Source: Amphiura filiformis (lineage: Eukaryota; Echinodermata; Ophiuroidea; Amphilepidida; Amphiuridae). Taken from it: DNA of 64,000 bases. A program made the translations under genes and the position numbers. The notes below the pieces were generated by a model. The model made no database searches. It saw only the letters and a list, made by a program, of their open reading frames with translations, and was not told the origin of the DNA. Within the stretch, counting starts at the first letter, position 1; every line of letters begins with the position of its first letter. Positions 34,601 through 49,600 of this stretch are shown here, piece after piece. Location of the stretch: positions 35,690,965 to 35,754,964 of the forward strand of contig NC_092629.1 in NCBI RefSeq assembly GCF_039555335.1. Direction: 5' to 3'.

Positions 34601-37600
34601 CACGAAATGCCCTTTTAATTAAATTGTTATTAAAATATTAAAAAGTAAAAAAACCCCAATAAAACAATTCAAGCACCATAATTCTTTTCCTGTAACATGA
34701 CGAAAGTGCAAATACGACTGACATGCCGAAATACCACCCCTTAAAATCAAGTCAATTGACATTCTTCGGTAAATCCCATAAGCCTTTGCGAGTACACCTG
34801 ATAACTCGTTATTTGACGTCACGACGACTTGCAATGCGCAGTAACGATGTTCGATAAACGATGTGCGCATCGGCGCCGATCGGCGTGACGTCAAATGACG
34901 ATTTCTCGCAACCGTCAGGTTAGTCAGATGTTCTATAGTGTATGCCGAGGATACGGCATCCTCAAACGAGATATTTAAAGACTCGTACTCAACTCGTGTT
35001 TTTATTTTTTATTTTTTATTTATTTTTGATTCAGACGTGAATGAATGCGATACGATGCCGAGAGTCTGTAGAAATGATGAATATTGTGTTAATAAATATG
35101 GAGGCTATACATGCCGATGTAGCGATCCCAGTGCTGTACATGATGGAACTAGATGTAGATTGGGTAAGAAGCAGAGAAGGTATCCTACACTTCCCACAAT
35201 GCATTCCTCCCAACGCTCCTATTTAATTTCCTGTACTGATTTTCTATCTAGTGCGACATGGGTCGATAGTGACCAAAATGTACGTTAATGAACAGACCAC
35301 ATTCAGATCTTGCAAAGTACGAGTACTTTTATTTTTTGACTATGACCCATGTCTATTATCAAAATGAAAACAAGGGGAATCTGTACAAAGTAATGGAAAT
35401 GTTATTTGATGAAATGAGGGGATGTATCATGTTGCAAAGGATTATGGGAAGGGTAAGATATCTTCAGTTTTGTAAATAAGATTTGTAACTACTTTTTATT
35501 GTAGGTCGACACAAAAAATATGTAATAGAAGAAAAAATAAAACAATAATTCCTTTTTAGCCTGATGAACGCCATATTTTGGGCAAAAATGGGATAACACT
35601 TTTAAATTTTGGGCGCTTGGGCTCTTGTCCATTATATTAAGATTTACCCACGAGAAAGTATCATTTTGAAAATAAAGTCATGATATAAATTTAGTGGTCT
35701 TTTATATCGATAATATACAAATAATTTCATTATTACTATAGAGACCACTAAGGAACCTGTATAGGGCGCCCTCAAGTGACCAAACTTTGGTCACAAACAT
35801 TTGGGGTCGCAAGAGGGAATAACGAAGTATGCAAAGTCGATGGTTGACCTCGTACCACGTATGGAACATCGATCGCAACCCCTCTAATAATGCAAAGCTA
35901 CCATACAATGTAAATTATTGGACGCCCGTACTTCGAAATTTCACGGGAACCAGTCATAAGCAAAACACCTTTTTGTGACCAGAACCACCTACCTACCCCC
36001 CCCCACACACACACACCCACCCACATACCTACACATAGGCCTACCTACACACTGAAAGTAAAAAAACTCCTGGCAGCAAATTTTCCGATTATCCCGTAAT
36101 TTGTTGTAATTATTAGTTTAGTTTAGTTTATTCTTTCTTTATTGAGGGTAACAACTTCAGTGACCAGCATTGCTTTCTAAGCAGGCCCACAATCAATACA
36201 AAACATAATATTACGGTTATCCCGTAAAATTTCGGGATAACCGGAGCTCTTCCGTGATTTTACGTGGACCAGTAAAATTTAAATTTTACTTTCAATGTGT
36301 TTAAGCAGGATTAAGAGGTGGTAAGGGACATAAATGGGTTTGTAGTATTACATGTAGGTGTGTGGCTGGGTGTGGAGGTAGGTAGATGGTTCTGATCACA
36401 AAAATGTGTTTTGCTTATGGGAAATTACGGGAAATTTCCAAATACGGGTGTCCGATAATTTACGGTGCTTTTTTTTACAGTGTACTCTTTTTTAAAGAAT
36501 ATTTCTTTTTTAGCCGCGATTCTAAATCAATATAATATAGTAACTGCGTTGTATTTGTTCTTTAATAAACATAATGGTGGAGTATAGTCAGCTTGGAGTT
36601 CATATATTACATGCTATTATTATTATGGGTTTGTTCTTAATACATTTATTACCTCAATGATGGTATTTTCTTATTTAACAGACCTGTTTAGAGTGAGGCA
36701 TTCGTTCACATTCGTCCAATACAACGGTCTACCAGCCAATCTGTCTGAAGAAATATGTATAGTGCTACAGGATGACCCAGATAATGAAGTAGTTCAGGTG
36801 TATGAACCTCTCTTTGTCAACAAGGTAGGATATCTGGTTAAGGATACGATACATGATTTACCGACAAGTGACTCATTTCGGAATGCGATCATGAATTTTG
36901 AAGAAAAAAAAAAGTTTCCACCGGCTTCGTTGGGATTCGAACCAGCGATTCGGAACTTCCTTTGATTACGCGTCTAGCGCTTTACCGCTCGTCCACGGTG
37001 GCAGTTGAGTGGAGAAGTGTAATGATAAATGATAAATCTCATAATGCCATCTTTAGCCTTTTGTTTACTAAAAAAGCCGCGTTTTGTAAAGATAGATTAG
37101 CCGTTTTATGCATAAAGAGCACGAACGTTTGGGAAAGGTTTCATACAAATAATAAAGACACTGATGTGATGATGAAATTGCGTAAGTCGGGAAATATCTG
37201 CGTCGCAATGTTTTGTTTTGGTTTTAGGAATGTGACCTTAAAATTTACGACTTCATGACATTATCATTCGAAATCAACAAAAGACATTTCAACCGTATAT
37301 GGCCTCATTCTTTCACTAGAATGTTTTGTACATGTATGTGAAATAGCTTCAACAATGCATTCGCTGCATAATGGTAAAAACAGCCTTGACCTAAAAAAGG
37401 GCGAGAGGTACCATATTTACCGATTCAGGCTAAATTTAAAATTGATATAAAAACGTTTTTTGTCATATAAAGAAATTGTGTCTGGCGTGAATTACACTAC
37501 AGTTTTTTATTCTTAGGGCTCTTTAACTTCTTCAAATAATTTTTTAAATGATAGAGTGAATCCCCTGGCGCTCTATAATTACGCACAAAAGATCGAGTCC

Positions 37601-40600
37601 CCTTAAAGCAGTAAGTGAAGTGGTGGCACCGGTTTTATGTGTGTATCGTGTGTGGATGACAACAACAAAGACGACAAAACTGTGAGGGCGCTCAAACACG
37701 CAACAAGAGCAGAAGAGGTTTGGGCCGGTGGTCACTCGTGAGCATTGATACCAACGCACGGAAGGGTCTATTGTTTTATTGTGTCCGATTTGAGCGCTGA
37801 CATATTGGAAAATGTTGACAATTAATATTCATGAGAGTGTATATTCAACGTGCAGGTATCGAAATTGGGTGACTTGTGTTTGGCAGGTGTGAAATACATC
37901 TGACTGTGTGTTTTAATTACATAACGCATAAAGGTTTTGGCATCATTGAATGACTGCCTGGTGCTGTTATATGCTTAAATTCTATAATAATTATTATTAT
38001 TTTCTTTATTCATCCCTTTCTCTTCCTTTCTCTGCACTTATTCTTTCTTATGCCTACACTTTAGCAGTGACCTAGATTCTTTTTGACATGGGGGTGGGAT
38101 TTCTTTTGGCTTTGTAGGCCCACCCGGTATAGCGAATCCAGTACCTGTACCTCATGGTACAAATGCGCGCAAAAAATTACCATAGGCTTATTGAAACTAA
38201 ACTGTTGAAATATGGGACAAAAGTGGAATAAATTCGCGCGAAGCACTAAAAAATTGGGCTAACGTGGTCAAATATGAGGTTGATTTCGACTGAAACCCAT
38301 ACACAGGCGTCAACATGGGGGACGGGGGAGGGTGATTGTATGGCTATCCCCCTGGCAACATCCCCTGGATCTATACGCCTATGCACCTGCACTCCATCGC
38401 TCTCCTTCTCCCTCTCTCTCTCCTTCTCCCCTCTTTCTTTTCTTTTTCTTTTTGTCTTCATCCCCTCCCTACAATCTCGATCACCCATCCGCTTCTCCTC
38501 TTTTCACCCCTCGACCCCTCCTTCACTACCTCAATTGCTTCCATTGGCTTTTGAAATAGATATTCGTGATATTAAGAAACCCATTTGACTTTATTGAACA
38601 GGCCTAGTATAACCATGATAACAACATATAAGCCTACTGCGAAGGCGTTAATTATAGAAAGTGACATAGATAGCCCTATAGCAGCCATGGCACGTTGTTA
38701 CGGGTAATCGATCAGCAACTCTATTGAATTCAACGGTAAAGTGTGATTTTGTGTGCTGGCGAACAACACTCAGGCACACCCTTGGGCTGAATCAGGACAA
38801 TAGGTACCTCTCACTCAAGTGGGCGCTTTCACATGACATTCTTTTGATCACTTATTGACAGTAGCTTGCCTGGTAAAGCGTTAATATGCTGTCAGGTTAG
38901 TTACCGATTTAATGGCGGAACTCGTTTGTCCTGAACAAAAGGTACCTCTCGATGAATAGCTTGGCGGATATTCAAATCGGCACAAAGTTACAATGCGTTA
39001 TGTGATCTATTGCGCCTCCACGGATATGATACCTCCGTGATTGATACTATGAGGACGGAGGGTTTGAAGTTTGGCGATCCAGAAAGATTCTCTGTGAAGG
39101 ATAGCGATTTGGGACTTTTTGTGAATTTGTTCAATTGGCATAAGACGGATGTCGTGCACGGAATGTTGACCGGAGTTGAAGTGGGTGACGTAGGGAGGAC
39201 TTTTTACTCATAGTTAGACTTTTGAATAAAGTGCTCAATCCCAAGAAGGGAGCGAGTATAATTATACGCTCCTGTTTTTGCAGTTTTTGCAGACTTTGGC
39301 TGTGTTAACACCATGAAATGTATATTCATTCACATTCCCAAGTATATTCATTCACATTCCCAAGAGATGGTTGTCCACCCAAAGCATTTCATCGTGTCGT
39401 CTGACGATTGCCTTTTTGGCATGAAACTCAGAGTAACGACTACCTATTCTGGAAGATCTATCGCAGTAAACTTTGATCTATGTGCACCATCTTGTGCACT
39501 ATTTTTGACATCTAAGTTGGCAGCATCATTGCATCTAGAGGCTCCAATCCAGATCGTCTTGCTGCTGAGAACTGTCTCATCTTTAAGCTGGGTACACTAC
39601 AGCCACAAGGACTTAATACCAAATTAAAAATGTTTAATTTATAGTTTATTTTTTCAGCATATATTTTTTTATTTAACTCAGCATCTATCACAGCAAACTT
39701 ATCTCCCGCGTGTTGATTCAATTTGTGCGTCTTTCGCTTATGCGCGCCAATTTTTGTGTCCGCGCGAGCACGCGCATCCGCGTTTATTTGGTCTGCTTAA
39801 CAACGCACGCGATATATTGTTTTGTTTTGTTTCGTTTCAAATTTTTGGCATCACTTGATAAAGGACCATTGGTCCGAAACGTCGTGTGTTTGTATTAAAC
39901 CATTGTGTGTTTTATACAACATATTGGTACTGTTTTTACTTATTATCTACGACTTATCTATATCGTTCGTCAGTATGTACGACAATTTGATTATCACGTA
40001 CCCACAAAATGATAATTTTGTGCGTTGCCATTGAGCACGTTGAGTGTAGAAAAGAGACATTCATTTCTTTTCAAAAGGTCAGCAATCAACATCTATATAC
40101 TATTGTTTACATTTTATTAATACAGTTTACCGAAATATACAGCCCTACCATACCCGGCTTTTCAGCAATAGAAATTTGCAAGCTATGTCCAGGGAGTATC
40201 GAAGTCATATATAACGTAGTGACATCAGATAGCCGAGTTTCCGAGCAGGATGTGATAGATGAGTTTGAAACTCATATTGATAGCAATTATTTTATAGCTG
40301 GAACAACCGTTAAATTAAGACTGACAGGTAAGTGTGATCTAGTAAATAGTATATAAGGCATATATGTTAAGTCAGAGATAGCCTTTAATGCTCGTGATGA
40401 TCTCAATGTTGAGGGTCAGGAAGGAGTCTGGATAGATATTTTACTTCCCAAATCTAAACCTATTTTAATAGGTTGTATCTACAGACCTCCTGATCAAAAA
40501 GATTTTGTTGATCATTTAGACCATATTCTCCCGATGTGTATATCTCAGGAAACCTACATTTTAGGAGATACCAATTTCAATCTTCTGGTTCCTCCTTTAA

Positions 40601-43600
40601 ATTCTAAAACGAAAAAATACCTTCACGCCTTTAAGTCTTCTGGTTTTAACCAACTCATCAATGAGGTTACCAGGGTTGGTCGTACACGAGCTGGAACGCT
40701 TTCATCAACCCTGATCGATCACATTCTTTGTAGTGACAACACAAAGGTATCTCAAAGTGGGGTAATACCCATTGGTCTAAGTGATCACTTCCTCATTTAT
40801 TGTACGAGGAAGGCTGTGAAGTGTATTTTTTCTAGCCACAATACCGTTAATTTAAGATCAATGAAAAATTATAACGTTGAAACATACACTGACCTTCTTG
40901 ATAGCTGCGATTGGTCCTCGGTCCTTACTTCCAACTGTGTCACCACAGCCTGGTCCAATTTCAGTACAACATTGATTGGCATAATTGACACGGTTGCACC
41001 TAGAAAAACGGTTCGTATTTAACAACGCACAGAACCGTGGATGACGTCCAGCATTATTGACAAAATTAGGACCAGGGACCATATTAGTCAGCTTATCAAG
41101 ACAGGGAATTTGAATGTTTCATACAGTGACTATGCTACTTTAAGAAATTCAATTCAAAATGATATTAAAAAGGCGAAGTCCAATTAATTTAGATGTAAGC
41201 TCGACGAGAACATGAGAGAACCAAAAAAACTTTGGAAATATATACTTAAAAGATCTGGGTTATAGCACAAAATCTCATTCTAAAGCCAAAATAGTTCTCA
41301 ATGTTGATGGTGAAATTCAATCAGATACCCTCGCCGTGTGTAACCATGTGAACAAAATGTTCACCACTGTGGCCAATGACTTGACTGATAAATTACCTGA
41401 AGTGAGAAATGACTTTGGAGTGAGGTCGGATTCTTTTGAGAGTTTTTACTCATGCAAAGGTATGTCCGGGATCGCTTTTGAATTGAGGGATGTTGACGAA
41501 GAGTTTATGTATGACGAGTTATGCAGCCTTAATATTCCTTTCTGTCCTTTTGCTTGTTTTGTCCTCCGTACGTCCCAGGCACCGTCTTGTCTTTATGTTG
41601 GACCCCATTGGAAATAAGTTTACACATTTGCAGCTAGACTTTATGGGTTATCCTGGCATTTCGGCTTTTTGGTGTCTTTGCTTGTATCCATGTATTTCAT
41701 ATGCTAAATTTGTGATAATTTGTGATTGATTATATTTATTGTTCTTGTCGATTTTGCCGAATAAATACGAATGAATGAATGAATGAATGAATGTAACTAT
41801 ATTGAGTAGTGACGTATCGGGTAAAATGCCACGTGTACCAGGTTTTGAACATGACCCCAGCCAAAGTGAGGGTAGAAAATTAAGGTATTAAACACAATGT
41901 GCGCAAGGATTTTTTTTATTTGAGATATCAGTGACGGCCAATGATTGAGTGGTGTTTACTTCGTGTTCGGATACAGGAAATAAATCAAAGCAAATAAATC
42001 AAAAGTAATACGTAATTTCAACAAGCATTGTGCTTGGTGATTCAATATACCTTTTAATATGGAGGCACATTGTGTAGATGCGTTAACAAATGGCAGGGCT
42101 TTTCATATACACTGACTTACGGTATTTATTACTAAAATTTAAAGCCTTAATGTACGATTTTTTTAAATTTTTAGATTTTTCATTTTTTCTTCCAAAATGA
42201 TAAAATAGTTAATATGCAATCATTATAAAAGTTCCCAATACATTTGGACGCGAAAAACATTGGAAATTTGCAAAGAAACAACATCATAAACTTCACCTCT
42301 ATCACTCGAAATATTTCGCACTTTTTGGATTAGGACGGCGAGTACGGCCTCAGAGTTAGTCACCTACGCAGCCAGTTTGGTTACGCTCCCTCCACGTGTG
42401 GAGGAAGCGTAACCAAACTGGCTTCGTAGGAGACTTCGATTTGCGATCGTTCTGACATAATTATTATCATAATCTGAAAAATTATGATAATATGTCGGAC
42501 GAACAGAAAATCATCCCGTTTTACTACAAATAGGGCGAATTTGACAGTTTGCTCATAGATTTAAGTTGGAACATGTGTAAGTATTACAAATATTGCAAAA
42601 AATCGGTTTTGAAAAAAATAAAGGTACTCGTATATTCTGAAAAGAGATTGTATATTAAGGCTTTAACTAAAGGATCACATTTATTTCTTAGCATTTTTCA
42701 GAAACAGTATTAACATGGTACCGTAAATCAGATTTCATTCAATAATGTTCGCTGAGTAATGTTCACGCAATGCCACCGATTACTGAATACCGCACTGAAA
42801 AACGCTTCAGGACACCATGAGAACAGACGGCAAAATGCAAACCAGGACTGATAGATTCTGGTCACTTATTTTTTGTTGAGAAGTTGTTATATAGACTGGT
42901 CAAAAATAAAATGAATTTGAATTTAAAATGTACCAGATTTAAGTCAAATGGTCAAAATTATGTTTGTCCACATGTAAGCCTATTGGCTGCTGCGTCAAGT
43001 TTAATACTTACATTAGACATGTTATAGTGTTTTTGCTTCACAGACGTGATGGCACGCACGCACGTTTGAATTTTCAAATTAAACTCAATACCGTAAAAAC
43101 TCGATGATAAGCATATGTGCCTATTAAGGTTGGTCTGAACTCTGGAATTATGGAAACTTTCGGGCCTCATAACTGCTAAATTGTTGGTCTAAAGTGTATA
43201 AAAGTATACATATTTTGAATGGCAAGGACTTGACAAGTTCATCTGTGAGGTAAAATTTGGGCCAAAATGCTCATTTTTGGCCCAAAATACAAAAAAAGGG
43301 GTTTTTTTAAAGTTAATTTTAAGATTATTCTGAAATATACATTTTGTTAATATTGGACTTTGCTTTCTCATTTGACACCCTGTTCGTGAAAAATGAACAA
43401 GAATTGACCAAGATATGCGCCTCCAAAGCCTCAAACCCCAAAATCAAAAGTCGCATTTTCAACGATTTTCAATGGGAACACATCGTTGTATTGCACACAA
43501 GCACCACGGGCCAATCAATAAAGCACACAGTGTAACAGGCAGAATTGAATTGTTAAAATTGCAACTTTTCATTTTGGGGTTTGAGAGTTTGGAGGTGCAT

Positions 43601-46600
43601 ATCATGATCAATTCTTGCTCAATATTCACGAACAGGGTGTCAAATGAGAAAGGAAGGTCCAATTAACAAAATGTATATATATTTCAGAATAATCAAAACT
43701 TATCACGTTATTGAACAGCAAGGATGAATACAACTGACGAGTTTCTTTTTGTGCCTGGTGTATACTTTTATATGCATTACACCAACAATTTATCAGTTAT
43801 GAGGCCCGAAAGTGTCCATAATTCCAGGGTTCAGACCAACCTTAACGAGTTGCTCGGACAAGAACAAAGGTTGATTTTAATGTTATAATCAATGAAAAGC
43901 ACGACGCTAGTTCTGTTGTGAGAACGCCTTGTACACAAACCAACAGGGCGTGCAACGGAACACACTTCCTTAGCATTTTAGATCATCGCGTCTTTATTTT
44001 TCATTTGATTTCACTGAATGAGGTATTAAATCCAAACTTAAAAGATACAGCTATTGGCTCTTGATTCTACTTATGACATATTTACCGAAGTATACATAAA
44101 AATAATTATTTTGCGGTCGGTATTCTTTCATTTTTTCATTTGATTGTTGGTTTAGGCTTGCCATGTCCAAACGACGAATGTCTAAACGGAGGATCATGCT
44201 ACGGAAACTCAACGGTCTATGGATGCTCGTAAGTGTTTTCTTGTTAATGTTTTCTTGTTCTACTTCCTGCCTGGTTTGTAGAATTAAAGAAATCTCACTT
44301 GGTACCCAGCAAACACAAAACTTTCGACATCATTCGCCAAAGGTTGAAAAAGGTTGCCAGAAAATGTATAAATTTCGGGTTATATAAAGGGTATAAAACG
44401 TTTTCATAACATTTAAAAACATTTTATGATAACTTCCTGCAAATATTCTAACATAATGTTATTTAAGTGTTGACAAAATATTTGTCAAAAATTGTTTGCA
44501 AAATGTTTTTACAATAACATTTTAAAAACATTTTAAAAATAGTTTTCGTACATAACGTTATATAACCCGACATTTTAATGTTATTAAAACGTTTTTACCA
44601 AAACCAAAAACCCAAAATATGTCCTGTTTAAAACTTTTTAAAACGTTTTGTGTTTGCTGGGTAGGTACGAATATGAATAGTGATGTGATCATTAGCGCCA
44701 ATCCGGCTTGAAATGTGTGGTGAGGGGGACAATCGGCCTGAATTGTAAAAAAGTGCTTGAAAAGAACAAAAGATGGGTCTTTTTGCCTAAAGGTGTGACA
44801 CAGAAAGTGTACGTCTTAGTTACCAAAGTTCGTACTATTATGATACCGTAAAATTCCGTCTACAAGCATATACAGCCTGTCTCAAAAAAATGTGCAAGTG
44901 AAAGGCGCCCTCTGTGACAATTAGAAAATACCGTTGTGACATAATGCTTACATCAACGTCAAGGGCATAGTCTTAGCTCTCACATGCCGTTTAGCCTGTT
45001 CAATTTGCTTGATTTAATCTTGAAATATGCTTACTTAACAACGAAAGGGTAAAATCACAATTGTGCCACTTTTACTAGGGAAGAGGGCTGTACATGTAAA
45101 TCAATGATAGCATCAAGTTTATCAAGAAGTCCTTCGTGAAATCAAAAGAATGCATCCATTACACAACAATACATAATTGTTTTTAATGTTTTATCATGAT
45201 AAAGGTATAATGGTATAATGTTTCCACTTACGACAAATTAAACGATAAATAAATATGTCACATTCTGCTGTAAAATTAAATACATCTGCATGTCAATGAT
45301 TTTACCATGGTATACTGTTCTCATTTGTCATTCAAGACATGTTAAAAGACAAACAAATATTGCACACTTATAGGATAGTGAACTTTGACAAGTTCATGTA
45401 ATTAGACAAATTAATGAAATTAGACAAAATAATGCACGCGTGCTGGTGTTGATACGTCTGATGCGAAGGGGGAGTGCATTAGACGCATCAACATCAGCTA
45501 TCATTGATTTACATGTACCAGCCCTATTCCCTAGTAAAAGTGGCACAATTGTGATTTTACCCTTTCGTTGTTAACTAAACATATCTCGAGATTAAAAAGA
45601 GCAAATTGAACAGAACAAACGGTATTTGAGAGCTAAGACTGTGCCCTTGACGTTGATGTAAGCATTATGTCACAACGGTATTTTCTAATTGCCAAAGAGG
45701 GCGCTTTTCACTTGCACAATTTTTTTGAGACAGGCTGTATACGCCTCTTAACGAGGTTTTTTTGACACAAGAGACAAGAGGCAGACACTCTCAACAAAAA
45801 CGTTATTTGGAGTTTGAACAACTATATTACTGATAAAGGCGGCTGTACAAACATGTATATTTGTAAGACCAATCTATTGCAATGTTTTTGTGAAGGGTAT
45901 TGGCCTTTCATATCTTTCGTTAAAAAAAACCCTCGTTTAGAGGCATACCGTATATGCTTCTAGACGGAATTCTACGGTAGTTTATTGTCTATACTATTTT
46001 ACCCAATTTGATGTAATAACATAGAAAGTCTTATCTCAGTTTCAAATGGTAGTATTCAGACATGTGTTCCGTTATGCACATGCGATATAATTATACTTCT
46101 TATTTAACTTACAGGTGCCTATCTGACTACAGAGGAAGCAGATGTCAAGTAAAAGGAACTGATCCTGGTAAGAAGGACAAGTCGACTTCATTCCATATTT
46201 GTTCAACTTCACAAATTAATCCTGATCTTGTTCGTTGCCTGTTTATGTCCTCACACCGACATCGCCTGGTTATTAATTACATTGTACAGCAGAGACACTA
46301 AAATCAATACCCGGGATCAATACACGTGAATGTGCTATGCACGATTTCAAAGATATTCAGACGATAAATCTTTGGATACCGGGGTAGAATATCTCCCGTA
46401 ATTTGTTTATTCTAAAGAAGCCATATTTCGATGCTTGCACTTGAATATATGTGTTGAAAGGATATGATAGTCGTTAGCTTGCGTATTGAGAAAGAACCGT
46501 GCGTATTGAGCTCAAAAACTGACAAAAATTCTGATTTTATATGTGCCGCTCCACTGGTGGAGGCAGTCTAAAAGCAGATGACCTCATGGCGTATACCATG

Positions 46601-49600
46601 TTCACTGACATGTACAGAGGTCAGTCACCAGGCTATTGTCAATAGCCTTATTTAGTCGGATGTCCCTCGGCCCATTATGCGTCTCAAAACTATAAAACAG
46701 ATCGGAACAAAATGGCCATGCGTGGCTGTAGATTCAACCTACCATGGCGATTTCTGCCATGAAGATATCGGGCGATGACACTGTGGTCCGTATATAGTCT
46801 GATAAGTCATACTGACAGGGCCATTTAGCAAATATATTCTAATCGTGATATGAAATTGCTCGTGATATTTTGATCGATATAATCAATAGACTAGCATGTA
46901 ATGGGGTCTTAATAATGGGGTGTTCAATTCCAGTCGGTTGTATTAAACTTACTGGGGTTCCAGCAAACACAAAATGTTTTAGACATCATTCGCAAAAGTT
47001 CTTAGAAAATGTAAAGTACATATATAAAGAAAATAGAAAATATAAAGTACATATCATTAGATTTAGAAAGTTTACTTTGAGTTCGAGGGCTATTAAATCC
47101 CAAAAAATTATAAAATATCAAATTTTAATAATTTGTCATTAAATTTGAATTATATCGCGAGGACATTCCTCGAATAAGAATTTAATTCGATATGTCTGAT
47201 GCGCTCTCATGTCCCACAAAAATACTGTCCAAGCGTTCATACCAGAGCCCTTAACCTTGACTTTCTATTATACCAATTAAAAGGGCATTTCGCGATTCAC
47301 AGCCTCATCCCACCACTTTTCTCAAAAAAAGTTGAGATTTTTATACCACTGGAAACCTCTGGCTACATAATGTTTATGTACAAAACATTTCTTGCAGATT
47401 AATTCGTTTCGCCAAAATACCAGAACGAAATTACAACACATTGTCTATGGGGCAGTGTAATACACATAATCATTCATAACTCGCAAACGCAAAATCGGAA
47501 TCAACTGACATTTTAGGAATAAGCTTTTTTCGTGGATATCTACTGAAAAATGTCTTAAAAAGAGGCTGCTAGGATCACGAAATACTCGTTTAAGTTAATA
47601 AAAAATTATTTTTTATAGATCAAGGAACAGATGTTGCGCAATCCAAAAAGATGTCGGGTCTCAATTGGAGTCTTATCATCATGGATATTCTACTTGTCCT
47701 AACCATTGTTGGTCTACTATTATGCTGGTTCTTTATGTGCAAGCGAAGACGGGACAACAAACAACTGATCCCAAACAGTGAACAGGACACAATCCGTTTC
47801 AGCCAATCACCGCATCATTCTCAGGCCACATGGTCTGATCCCAGATTCGCGGATATTACCCTTGCTAGTCCGATACCGGGCTGGGGTGAAGACATATTCG
47901 CTACATCACAGCTAACACCAGAATTACCGTCACTACAGGTGTGTTTACTTCCCGGGGGTTACTTACATGTAAATGTGGTACGTTCAAGGGTCCGGCTCTC
48001 TGGCAGTTCCTTAAGACCCATATTTGCACCATGCTCTAGTTTATTGAGCCTCCAACTCTGCAAATTGTAGCTCTTACGTCTATAATAAAAAAAAAGCTCC
48101 AAACCCTATGTTAGTTCACATAGCCCCACAAAAAAGGTTGAAATTTCAGTTCATGAAGCCCCTCAGTTCTTAGTTCCTAATGTTCGGCGCTTCGCGCCGC
48201 ACAGGCTCACACAGCCCTACTAAAATTTAAACTGAGTGCCTCCCCCCGGTTTTCTTATTACGTAATCTATATTTGGGGACATAAAACAAGTGAACTAAAT
48301 TGAGTCTGTCTCTCAAAAGAGCAGACCTTATTTTGACCTGCCTTTGGAGACAAATTCAAAAATGTATTTGCTAAACTGTCGGATTACGTTTCTTCTGTTT
48401 CTCACGAAATTCATGAACCCCTTTAAAGTGTGTGACCAGATAGATTGAGGTCTGATTGTAAAAATGTGTGTTTTCTACCTCGCATTAAGACGCTTCGGAG
48501 CCTTCAGACAATATTTGTCTGTCCAGTTTTGGGTAATTTTGCTTAAATAATACAGTTTATTTCTGCAGTGTAATGCATTGAACTCATAGGAAATGAGTCA
48601 AGAAAGCCACTGGTAATGCAATAGGTTAAACGAAATTATTTCCCCCTACTTGGAAAAATCATGAATATGGAGCAAAATTAAACCTATTTAAATATGTCAG
48701 ACTTTGTGGAAAAGCACAAAATGAAATGCCTAATGCGCAAAGAACGATTTATGGTGACCTGATCTAAACATCTCAAAAAAAGTACTTACCCCCCCCCCCC
48801 CATTAAAAAAAAAAAGGCCATTTTTTCAAAAATGGACTATTGTATTACAAATCTTTAAAATGCGTTGGAAGCAGAATTTATTTCTGCACATTTTGACCCC
48901 TCATTTGTAGCAGTTGACTAAATATTGATGTAACAGTGTACATTTAATCAATGTAACCCAAGACTTGAAAGTTGCAGTAAATTCTATTGATTTGTATTCG
49001 GTATAATGGAAGGAAATCTGTGTAATGATATCTGAGTGTTTTTGTATTGTTGTAAGTGCAACTTTCAAATCTGGACCTCACTACATTAAATTGACCGGTG
49101 TTTTATTGTTTTCCGGGCTTTGATATCAAATGAGGTGTCAAAATGCACAGAAATAAATTCTGCTTCCAATGTATTTAACAGATTAGTAATACAATAGCTC
49201 GTTTTTTAATAATTGCCATTATTTAATGGGGGGTAATTACTTTTTGAGATGTTTATAATAGTAATTGCATCTGAAAAATCGCAACATCAAAATGATATTT
49301 GTCTTCTTCTAATGCTGATAATTGTATTTAGATACTTATTTATAATGAAAGACAGAGATAAAAGGACTTGTTTGCGTCTAAGGTCCTGACAACTAAACAG
49401 AAAATGCCGTACTGCGCAGGTCGGCAACCGATTACAGCGCGCCTTTGGCCTGACGTCAGACGCGATTTAGTCTTTTTATACCAGTCTTTCATTATATGTA
49501 CCTGTTTATGTTTTTATTTATTTCATTTTCAGATGATGGCAATAGAGGACCAACCGCTCGGTGTTCTTGATTATTATAACGGCGACTCCCAAGGAGCAGA

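Noticed and set aside
38246-38590. Several overlapping open frames
   Set aside because: They come from a pyrimidine-rich tract and show no protein pattern or splice context.
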